The notes under the pieces: model-generated | Database searches by the model: none | What the model saw: only the letters and a program-made list of their open reading frames with translations | What the model was told of the DNA's origin: nothing | Shown: one piece after another, positions 1 through 5,876 of the stretch | Position numbering within the stretch: the first letter of the stretch is position 1 | How the letters are laid out: each line of letters begins with the position of its first letter | Assembly: GCA_003228495.1 (NCBI GenBank) | Contig: QIDY01000394.1 | Coordinates: forward strand, 1-7,307 | DNA from: Nitrospirota bacterium | GTDB lineage: Bacteria > Nitrospirota > Nitrospiria > Nitrospirales > UBA8639 | Length of the DNA stretch: 7,307 bases | Reading direction: 5' to 3' | Made by a program: the position numbers and the translations under genes

Positions 1-1154
1 TGGCCATCCCGCATCACTATCAGGGATACTTGATCACCAACAGCCGTTCCGAGAACCTGCCCTTGTAACATACGTGGATCAACCACAGCTTGTCCTTCAT
101 ATTCCACAATGACATCACCACGCTGAATACCAGCTTGATCGGCAGGACTTCCAGGTAGCACACTTGTCACTAAAGCCCCTTGCGCTTTGTCTAATTGGAA
201 TGATTCGGCCAAGTCACCCGTTATCGCTTGTATGCCCACACCCAAAAACCCTCTCACCACCGACCCGGTATTCACCAAGCTGGCATACACGGGTTTGGCC
301 AACTTGGTAGGAACCGCAAAGCCCACGCCTTGATACCCACCGGTTCGAGAGAAAATGGCGGTATTGATTCCAACTAACTCTCCACGGGTATTCACCAATG
401 CCCCACCGGAATTGCCCGGGTTTATCGCCGCATCGGTCTGAATAAAATCCTCATACTGAGTAATCCCCATCCCACCACGACCCAAGGCACTGACGATCCC
501 CAGCGTCACGGTTGAATTCAAGCCAAAAGGATTGCCCACAGCCAGCACATATTCACCAACTTGCAGACTGGAAGAATCGCCCCACGGGACAGACGGTAAC
601 TTCTCCCCATCGATCTTGATTACTGCCAGGTCGGTTTGTGGATCCTTACCAACAACCGTTCCTGAAAATTCCCGGTTATCCGGAAGAGTCACTGTAATTT
701 CTTTTGCATCTTCCACAACATGATTATTGGTGAGCACATATCCATCTTTGGAAACGATGACCCCCGATCCAGCACCCTGCGCTCGCGGAGACGGGGGCAT
801 TGGGGAACGCTTCGGAAATCCCGTCCCGCCCGGCCATTCAAAGAATTTTTGCATAGGATCAAAGGGCATACCTGACATCGGAACCGCCGTCTGTTTGCTT
901 ACGGTAATATTCACAACCGCCGGCGTCACGTTTCGGGCTATGTCAGCAAATCCCCTTTTTTGAAAATTCGGCGGATCGAGTGTCTGCGCACCCCGTTCGG
1001 ATTCTGCACTATGCGCAAAGGATTTCACCGGCAAATTCCATGACCCGAACAACAGGGCCCCAACGAGAATACCCATTCCCGCCAATCCCAGACTTTTTTC
1101 CCAACTTTGTCCCAAATCCCATTGATACGCTCTTTCTCTTCCGTTCTTAGGCAT
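1..1154 (-). CDS. degP: Do-family (DegP/HtrA-like) periplasmic serine endoprotease, C-terminal part outside window
   Basis: ATP-independent protease and chaperone of the cell envelope that degrades misfolded exported proteins. The first 384 codons are present; the frame runs off the left edge. Residues 1-20 are charged, 21-39 are hydrophobic (export signal or membrane anchor), and an AxA-like site (KSFA, 44-47) could be cleaved. The chymotrypsin-like domain carries the full triad: H145 in TNNHVVE, D175 in TDLAVIKID and S249 in NPGNSGGAL. The 30- and 74-residue spacings match DegP. The Gly/Pro/Phe-rich stretch at 95-125 corresponds to the LA loop. PDZ1 begins near residue 300 (RGFLGVGIQ) and contains PGSPADQAGIQRGDVI; the edge falls near its end, so a PDZ2 cannot be seen. 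Start at 1154 is chosen because AAGGAG lies 8 bases upstream; an in-frame ATG at 1187 is the alternative. DegP, DegQ and MucD cannot be told apart from this part, so the symbol marks the family. Confidence 0.95.
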   Translation of the reverse strand, partial: MPKNGRERAYQWDLGQSWEKSLGLAGMGILVGALLFGSWNLPVKSFAHSAESERGAQTLDPPNFQKRGFADIARNVTPAVVNITVSKQTAVPMSGMPFDPMQKFFEWPGGTGFPKRSPMPPSPRAQGAGSGVIVSKDGYVLTNNHVVEDAKEITVTLPDNREFSGTVVGKDPQTDLAVIKIDGEKLPSVPWGDSSSLQVGEYVLAVGNPFGLNSTVTLGIVSALGRGGMGITQYEDFIQTDAAINPGNSGGALVNTRGELVGINTAIFSRTGGYQGVGFAVPTKLAKPVYASLVNTGSVVRGFLGVGIQAITGDLAESFQLDKAQGALVTSVLPGSPADQAGIQRGDVIVEYEGQAVVDPRMLQGQVLGTAVGDQVSLIVMRDG

Positions 1155-1162
1155 TTGTCTTT

Positions 1163-1168
1163 CTCCTT
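1163..1168 (-). promoter_or_regulatory. Ribosome binding site deciding the protease start
   Basis: On the minus strand AAGGAG is followed by 8 bases and then ATG at 1154. The in-frame ATG at 1187, eleven codons earlier, is preceded only by GGTGGG directly abutting it, which is too close. The site therefore favours the shorter form. Confidence 0.7.
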
Positions 1169-1207
1169 GAGAAGATTGAATTGTCATCCCACCTATTTCA
1201 TACAAGG

Positions 1208-1235
1208 AGAATACACTCCAAATCTAAATTGAAAA
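1208..1235 (-). promoter_or_regulatory. Possible sigma-70-like promoter for the protease gene
   Basis: Read on the minus strand, TTTTCA (1235-1230) and TATTCT (1213-1208) are separated by 16 bases. Each matches the -35/-10 consensus at 4 of 6 positions. Transcription would start near 1201, giving a leader of about 45 bases before ATG 1154. No sigma-E-type GGAACTT/TCTGA pair is seen, although envelope-stress control is common for this gene family. This is a weak prediction from pattern alone. Confidence 0.28.
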
Positions 1236-1362
1236 TTAACCGCATATTAAAATTTCCTAAGATTTCATCGATCGGGACAGAAGGGTGAGGATTTCAAAAA
1301 GACAAAAAGAATCAGGAAGGGGAAAATTCTTTGAAGATTGCTGAACTGAACGGAGAGGGATC

Positions 1363-1405
1363 CACAGCCACCAGAGAACTGACATCCTGTCTTCTGGTGA
1401 CTGTG
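1363..1405 (-). terminator. Strong stem-loop just after the CBS-protein gene; possible terminator or mRNA 3'-end structure
   Basis: Arms 1363-1375 and 1393-1405 pair over 13 positions. The only non-Watson-Crick pair (bases 1368 and 1400) becomes G-U in the minus-strand RNA but C-A in plus-strand RNA, so the structure suits a transcript of the minus strand. The loop holds a smaller GACA/TGTC pair. The structure starts 14 bases beyond the stop of the 1420-2187 gene. No run of U follows directly; T-rich DNA appears only about 40 bases further on. It may therefore be a stabilising 3' structure or processing site, not a classic intrinsic terminator. Confidence 0.5.
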
Positions 1406-1419
1406 ATCTGAGTAAAGGA

Positions 1420-2187
1420 TTACACCACGCCGGAGTAGTACCGGAGGACATCGGAGACCGACACCACTCCCACAATTCGGCCACTTTCTGTGACGGCCAA
1501 ATGCCTGGTCCCTTGTTCTTTCATGAGTCGTACGGCTTCGAGAATGGTTTCACTGGTCTCAATAGTCACAAGGGGTTCTCGCATACATGTTTTGACCGTC
1601 GTCGTTAACGCATCGGTCCCGGAAGCTACCACCTCACTCGTCAATTCGGTCTCGGAAATCGAGCCGATATATTCATCCCCGCTTTGGACCAACAAAGAAC
1701 CAATCTTCCATTTTTTCAAGCTTTGCCCTGCCTCGCGGAGCGTCGCATCCAAAGAAATCGCCCGAACTGTCCCCGCCATAAAATCGATGACACGCGGTCC
1801 CGTGGTTTTCCGGTTCCGTGTTTCTTTAGCCAACGAAGCACGGCGGGCTTCCAAATCTGCAATTGCGCTTTCCAGCACGCGGTGTCGTTGCCGAATCGTT
1901 TCTCGCTGTGATTGGGAACTGGTGCCTTCCGGGGCTTCATCAGTCAGATTCATCAAGCCCGCTGCTTCACCCATTTGGGCATAGTCATACGTGTCCAAAA
2001 GCGGCGAGGAACTTCCCAAGGCGTCAGCCAACAAGTCTTCGGTCCTGGCATCAAACTCGTGCAAGATTTCGGCCGAAGGTTCATTCATGAGGTGTTTTTT
2101 CAAGATATCCAATTGCTGACGCAACCGATTGATATCTTGATCTAACGACTGGGCTCGGTCTTTTTTGGTTCCTAATTGCGCCTCCAT
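1420..2187 (-). CDS. Coiled-coil N-terminus plus tandem CBS-domain protein
   Basis: A 255-residue soluble protein with no signal peptide or membrane segment, presumably cytosolic. Residues 1-35 are charged and heptad-like (probable coiled coil). Residues 36-90 form an acidic linker. Residues 92-127 form a second charged helix (RQRHRVLESAIADLEARR). CBS1 runs from about 133 to 193 (VIDFMAGTVRAISLDATL opens it). CBS2 runs from about 198 to 253 and ends with GVVSVSDVLRYYS, the usual end of a nucleotide-binding CBS repeat. CBS pairs typically sense adenine nucleotides or ions; the ligand here cannot be read from sequence. The ATG at 2187 follows a strong AGGAGG four bases upstream. The gene sits 261 bases downstream of mgtE and 265 bases before the protease gene, so it is probably its own unit. 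Its partner is unknown. The family call is secure, the function is not. Confidence 0.88.
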   Translation of the reverse strand: MEAQLGTKKDRAQSLDQDINRLRQQLDILKKHLMNEPSAEILHEFDARTEDLLADALGSSSPLLDTYDYAQMGEAAGLMNLTDEAPEGTSSQSQRETIRQRHRVLESAIADLEARRASLAKETRNRKTTGPRVIDFMAGTVRAISLDATLREAGQSLKKWKIGSLLVQSGDEYIGSISETELTSEVVASGTDALTTTVKTCMREPLVTIETSETILEAVRLMKEQGTRHLAVTESGRIVGVVSVSDVLRYYSGVV

Positions 2188-2275
2188 AAAGCCTCCTCTC
2201 CATAAGACAATAAAGATCCCTGTAGCAAGATTACGGGATATTTAGAAGAAAGATCTAATTTGCAAATCTCCCTAT

Positions 2276-2294
2276 CCCCCTTTTTCAAAGGGGG
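2276..2294. repeat. Short C5T3/A3G5 palindromic hairpin, dispersed-repeat type
   Basis: CCCCCTTT, a TTC loop and AAAGGGGG form a perfect 8-bp stem with a 3-base loop. It lies in the gap between mgtE and the CBS-protein gene. Motifs of this kind occur as many dispersed copies in intergenic DNA of diverse environmental bacteria (general knowledge, not tested here). No T-run follows on either strand, so it is not a textbook intrinsic terminator, though it could slow or end transcription leaving mgtE. Confidence 0.55.
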
Positions 2295-2448
2295 AACCTC
2301 AAGTGGTTACCCCGTACCAACCAACCGGGAATATCAAGTTAAATATGGATCATGGATCCTAACGGACTCTTTACAGGTAGGCAACCTATCAGACTCTTAC
2401 AAACAAATACAGCTGTTGTTTGAAAAAAGGGATTGAATCGGCGGATAG

Positions 2449-3783
2449 TTAGGTTTCCAACAAACCTGAGAGGAGGGTAGCAAGACCAAGGAAGCTGAAA
2501 AATCCCACCACATCGGTGACAGTCGTCAATACAATAGACGAGGATTGGGCAGGATCCTGTTTCATAGCTTTTAGGGCAATAGGAATAATGGCCCCGGATA
2601 ATCCGGCGATCACCATGGAAATGACCATTGACAAGCCAATGATGACGGTTAAACCCAAAGACCGACTCCAAAGGGCCACAGCAAGACAAGCCGTCGCAGA
2701 GACCGCCAAGCCATTCAGAAAGGCCACGTAGACTTCCTTCCCACTCACACGCAACCATTGGGAGGGTCGAATATCCCGCAACGCCAGTCCCCGAATTACC
2801 ACCGCCAGCGATTGCGCACCCGTATTCCCGGATTGTCCAGCCACCACAGGGAGCAAGACAGCCAGTGCCGTAAATTTGGCGATTGTACCTTCAAACATAC
2901 CAACGACGAACGCGGCGAAAAAGGCTGTCACCAGATTCAACTGGAGCCACGGCAATCGTTTCCGAACTGAAAACCAAACCGGCGAAAGGGCCCGTTCATC
3001 CTTGTTCGCCCCGACCATCGTCTGAAGATCCGCCGTCGCATCTTCCTGACTGGCTTTAATAATATCTTCGTTACGAATCACTCCTAAAAGGCGGTCATCT
3101 AAATCCACCACGGGAATCGTAAAAAAATGTCGTTCGCCAAACAGCTCAACAATTTCTTCTCTGGACTCTAGAGGATGAATAGTTGGCAAATCGCGAATCA
3201 TGACCGCTTGCAGTTTTTCTTCTGGATCAACGAGCAACAAATCCCGCACCGAAAATTTCCCGACCAGCTTCTGACTACGATCAACCACATACACGTCATG
3301 AATATCTTTTTGGGCACGCGACCGGACATGCAACATGGCCTCCCGAATTGTAATGTCTTCTTGCAGGACGAAAAATTTAGGATCCATCATGCTGCCCACG
3401 GATTCGGCCGGATACGTCATATACGACCGGATTTCCTGGGCATAGCGTTCTGGTACGCGAAACAAAATCGCCCGTTGCAGGTCATCATCCAATCGCTTAA
3501 ACAAGGCCCCAGCAAGAGACGGAGACATATGCGGAATGATCTGTTTCAATAAATCGGTGGGCATCAACGTGATGGCTTCAGCAGCAATGGGGGGAGTAAT
3601 ACTGGAAAGGAGGTTCGCCGCATTTTTGGCACTAGTCCCCTGCAAAACCCGGAGAATATCGGCTGCCGGATAGGCGTCCAAAATTCGAGCTGCTTCCTCA
3701 TGATGCTTCAAAAAAAACGCTTCAGTCAGCAGATGAGTACCACCTCGTCCGGGCATTAATGTTCCTACAGCTCGTTCACTCAT
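2449..3783 (-). CDS. mgtE: Magnesium transporter MgtE
   Basis: Inner-membrane Mg2+ channel/transporter of 444 residues, the normal family length. Domains in order: helical MgtE N-domain at about 30-125; linker YPAESVGSMMDP (124-135), a conserved MgtE signature; CBS1 at about 134-195; CBS2 at about 196-250 with an acidic end (NED, QED); connecting helix at about 250-275; five hydrophobic segments near 281-303, 305-332, 350-373, 377-405 and 415-441. Pore-region signatures are LPVVAGQSGNTGAQSL (310-325), D410-P411 and TTVTDVVG (420-427); D424 fits the conserved pore aspartate. SSSI at 414-417 replaces the SGP of some homologues. The ATG at 3783 overlaps the previous stop as TAATG, pointing to translational coupling, with only a weak GGA upstream. 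Met10 (3756) has AGGA 6 bases before it and could also be used. The cytosolic domains act as the Mg2+ sensor that closes the pore in characterised homologues. Confidence 0.96.
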   Translation of the reverse strand: MSERAVGTLMPGRGGTHLLTEAFFLKHHEEAARILDAYPAADILRVLQGTSAKNAANLLSSITPPIAAEAITLMPTDLLKQIIPHMSPSLAGALFKRLDDDLQRAILFRVPERYAQEIRSYMTYPAESVGSMMDPKFFVLQEDITIREAMLHVRSRAQKDIHDVYVVDRSQKLVGKFSVRDLLLVDPEEKLQAVMIRDLPTIHPLESREEIVELFGERHFFTIPVVDLDDRLLGVIRNEDIIKASQEDATADLQTMVGANKDERALSPVWFSVRKRLPWLQLNLVTAFFAAFVVGMFEGTIAKFTALAVLLPVVAGQSGNTGAQSLAVVIRGLALRDIRPSQWLRVSGKEVYVAFLNGLAVSATACLAVALWSRSLGLTVIIGLSMVISMVIAGLSGAIIPIALKAMKQDPAQSSSIVLTTVTDVVGFFSFLGLATLLSGLLET

Positions 3784-4616
3784 TAGGCATTTTTCCGGTC
3801 ATGTAACGTTTGCGCTACATCAGTCATCAAACGAATCCCCGTTATAGAATAGGCTTCCCATAATTGCATAAGCGAATCACTCACCGATCCTAAGGGCGCT
3901 TTACCTTCGACATCTTTTTCAATCCGCCGTAACATACGATACCGTAAAGCTCCAAAAAATGTTCCCCACCGATCTACAACCGGTAAGGTATGAAACCGAC
4001 TCCATTCAGGATGGTTTAAAATTTCTTCCAGGTTCGCTTCAGCCGATAACGTCGTGATCTGATTTTCCATTAATGTCCCGACCAAATGCGCGGACGAATT
4101 CACCAGCAATTGTCTCAACGTCACAACTCCTTCTAATTTGCCATCTCGATCAATCACATAAATATAATACATGGCTTTTTGGCCATAGGTACGGATACGG
4201 GAGATGGCTTCTTCGACTGGAATATCCGGAGGCAATGTGAAGACCTGTGGGTCAGCTAAACTGCCGGCAGTATTCGTCGAATACCGCAAAGCCCGCCGAA
4301 GCGTGGCGCCCATCGAATTACCCATCTTATCCAAAATGTCATAACGACTGGCCTCCTCAAACTGCCGAAGAACACTAATCGCGGACGTGGCATTCATCGC
4401 ACTTAAGACTTCGGCACTCAGATCTTTGGGAATCGCTTCAAGAATTTTCGCCGTCGATACCGGCAAACAATGCTCTAAGACATTGGCTATTTCTTCGCCG
4501 GAAAAAGCTTCCAACAGCAAGCCGGCTTCCTGCGGCCCAAGCGACTCCAGATGTCTGGCAGCTTCCACCGGATGGGCTTGAAAATACCCAAGGGTGAGAT
4601 GGTGTTCGAGTTCCAT
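3783..4616 (-). CDS. Soluble MgtE-like protein: MgtE N-domain plus CBS pair, no membrane domain
   Basis: A 277-residue protein matching only the cytosolic half of MgtE. It has a helical N-domain at about 10-111 and YSTNTAGSLADPQV (112-125), which aligns with the YPAESVGSMMDPKF linker of the neighbouring MgtE. CBS1 (about 120-180, with YIYVIDRDGKLEGVVTLRQL) and CBS2 (about 183-235, with LPVVDRWGTFFGALRYRM) follow. There is no hydrophobic segment long enough to cross a membrane. A tail of about 40 residues (VSDSLMQLWEAYSITGIRL and on) replaces the transporter domain. Where MgtE has an acidic end to CBS2, this protein has four arginines (R225, R227, R230, R231). It starts 5 bases after the upstream stop with no clear Shine-Dalgarno, and its stop overlaps mgtE. 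It probably binds or modulates MgtE, which is inference. It is not a broken mgtE, since a complete one follows and the frame is open throughout. Confidence 0.88.
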   Translation of the reverse strand: MELEHHLTLGYFQAHPVEAARHLESLGPQEAGLLLEAFSGEEIANVLEHCLPVSTAKILEAIPKDLSAEVLSAMNATSAISVLRQFEEASRYDILDKMGNSMGATLRRALRYSTNTAGSLADPQVFTLPPDIPVEEAISRIRTYGQKAMYYIYVIDRDGKLEGVVTLRQLLVNSSAHLVGTLMENQITTLSAEANLEEILNHPEWSRFHTLPVVDRWGTFFGALRYRMLRRIEKDVEGKAPLGSVSDSLMQLWEAYSITGIRLMTDVAQTLHDRKNA

Positions 4617-4621
4617 GGCTA

Positions 4622-5470
4622 CTATTCTGGATTTGTAATGACCGTCGTGGCTTCAGAAAACTGGGAAGCCGGAATTATCACTCGCCCCGCCTTCGTTTCC
4701 AAAACTACTGAAATCGGTGTCACAGCTACGACCGTACCCTGGGTCTCCCCAATCTTAACAGTCATACCCACCCGTACGACCGACCCCAAATAATGAGCCG
4801 CGATTAAATTGGCAACAGCCGTTCGAGAGCCTAAGCCAAAAGACAACGCAGCTCCGCCAATTAGCCCAGCCAGTAAAATCACGATGGTATTGTTCAGCAA
4901 AGCGGTATCAATTCCTAAGGCATCAATGGCCGTGACGACAATCAACAACACCACAGCCACATAGACTGCCTGAGCCACCATGGTCCCATGAGTGATGCCA
5001 GCAGAGCTGCACGTCATCGTAATCAGTTCACGAACAAAATTCGCGGCGATTAATCCGAGAATCAGGATCAAAATCGCAATACCAATTTTAGGGATATAAT
5101 GGGCAATACCAGTCAAAGCATCTGACGCCATCGTCAAGCCCAAGGTATCCGAGGCCTTAATCAGGAACACCAAGAAGATAATCCAAAATCCAATCATGCC
5201 GAGGATTTCGGAAGATTTTTGTTTTGTCCCGGACCGTTCGAGCAACGTTTGGACGGCCGTGCGACTCAACAACCGATCAAAGCCCATCAACTGCAACAAC
5301 CGTTTTGCGGCAAGGGATACCACTTTGGCCAGAAGATACCCAAAGCCCAGCAGCAGAATCGCTAAAATAATCGTAGGTAAAAAAGCCAGAATCTGGCTGA
5401 GACTTGTTGTCACCGCCTCTGTTAAACCTTCCCACCACCCAATCATTGTTAGATTCTTTTCTTCCATCAC
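4622..5470 (-). CDS. MscS-like / TM-helix family mechanosensitive channel protein
   Basis: Inner-membrane protein of 282 residues. Hydrophobic segments lie near 27-52, 89-105, 127-148, 165-184 and 193-214. The last is Gly/Ala-rich (AGLIGGAALSFGLGSRTAVAN, 201-221) and resembles the pore-lining TM3 of MscS. It is followed by a short MscS beta-domain at about 228-278, including VRVGMTVKIGETQGTVVAV and ending RVIIPASQF. The layout fits the TM-helix/CmpX-like branch of small MscS-type proteins better than E. coli MscS, since the large C-terminal alpha/beta domain is missing. The role is probably tension-gated ion or solute release, or a related membrane-stress function. The start is GTG at 5470 (AAGGG 8 bases upstream) or ATG at 5467 (11 bases). 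It is the first gene of the unit with the soluble MgtE-like protein and mgtE. Confidence 0.9.
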   Translation of the reverse strand: MMEEKNLTMIGWWEGLTEAVTTSLSQILAFLPTIILAILLLGFGYLLAKVVSLAAKRLLQLMGFDRLLSRTAVQTLLERSGTKQKSSEILGMIGFWIIFLVFLIKASDTLGLTMASDALTGIAHYIPKIGIAILILILGLIAANFVRELITMTCSSAGITHGTMVAQAVYVAVVLLIVVTAIDALGIDTALLNNTIVILLAGLIGGAALSFGLGSRTAVANLIAAHYLGSVVRVGMTVKIGETQGTVVAVTPISVVLETKAGRVIIPASQFSEATTVITNPE

Positions 5471-5769
5471 AATGAATGCCCTTGTATTAAATAGCTTAGA
5501 ACCTGTGACACAATAACCTTGCCATCTCGCTCCTATCTTCGAGCCATCTTTGAACGGGTCTCAATTGAAAAAACCTCAACATAGCCATCCTATGCCTCGG
5601 CTTTTTCTCAATCGTTCCGTCCAAATCCAACTCAAATCTTGGCGCGATTGTGTCAAAGTTATTGTTTCACAGACTCTTAGAGAAATTTCATGGCCGAATT
5701 CTCTTAGATTCCTGTCATAAAACAGACGTGCCATCATAGTATCCCCTTGAGCAAGCCGCAACAGGCCTA
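5471..5769. other. Intergenic region between malQ and the channel-mgtE operon, no gene supported
   Basis: With the palindrome that follows it, this region leaves about 390 bases without a gene. Visible items are small. On the minus strand a 5-bp CATAG/CTATG stem (5594-5580) is followed about 5 bases later by six T (5573-5568), a poor candidate for a malQ terminator. The 8-base word CTCTTAGA occurs twice (5674-5681 and 5701-5708), and an AGAGAA/TTCTCT stem lies between them (5679-5704). A 61-codon minus-strand open frame at 5576-5761 has no family resemblance. No tRNA or known riboswitch form was recognised. Confidence 0.6.
5486..5513 (-). promoter_or_regulatory. Weak candidate promoter for the channel-mgtE operon
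   Basis: On the minus strand TTGTGT (5513-5508) and TTTAAT (5491-5486) are 16 bases apart. The -10 matches 5 of 6 consensus positions and the -35 only 3 of 6. A start near 5479 would leave almost no leader and would barely include the AAGGG before the channel gene, which argues against it. The real promoter may lie further upstream. Confidence 0.2.
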
Positions 5770-5876
5770 AAGTGAGAAGGTAGAAGTGAAAAGTAAGGAA
5801 TACAGAGTGAGAAAGAAGAAGGGCCTTTCCGTTTCTGCTCTCTTGCTACTCACTTTTCACTTTTTACTTCTCACTT
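5770..5876. repeat. Imperfect palindrome of about 107 bases built from AAGTGAGAAG-type words
   Basis: Outer arms 5770-5794 and 5852-5876 are complementary at 22 of 25 positions without gaps. The similarity continues inward (for example AGAAA at 5809-5813 with TTTCT at 5832-5836) to a near-symmetric centre around AAGGGCCTT. The left half is almost all purine plus T and repeats the word AGTGA(G/A)AAG; the right half is its pyrimidine-rich mirror. It would fold into one long hairpin on either strand. The malQ stop and the last three malQ sense codons lie inside the right arm. This looks like a REP/MITE-type non-coding repeat; no transposase is nearby. Target duplications were not recognised. Confidence 0.7.

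Noticed and set aside
1490..1984. Plus-strand open frame of 164 codons
   Set aside because: Lies wholly opposite the CBS-protein gene, shows no family resemblance and mirrors its codon pattern; treated as an antisense shadow.
2400..2422. CAAACAA/TTGTTTG stem after the mgtE stop as a terminator
   Set aside because: Only seven mostly A-T pairs with no T-run after it on the minus strand; within chance expectation.
2339..2758. Minus-strand open frame of 139 codons running past the mgtE stop
   Set aside because: Most of it is a shifted reading of the mgtE membrane domain; the remaining 110 bases show no coding character. No sign of a frameshift in mgtE, which ends at normal length with its final helix.
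3175..3552. Plus-strand open frame of 125 codons
   Set aside because: Opposite mgtE, no recognisable domain, no convincing ribosome site.
5471..5600. Magnesium riboswitch (M-box or mgtA-type leader) ahead of the operon
   Set aside because: No paired architecture of that kind was recognised, and the leader before the channel gene has only small stems.
5576..5761. Minus-strand open frame of 61 codons between malQ and the channel gene
   Set aside because: No similarity recognised, no good ribosome site, and composition unlike the neighbouring genes.
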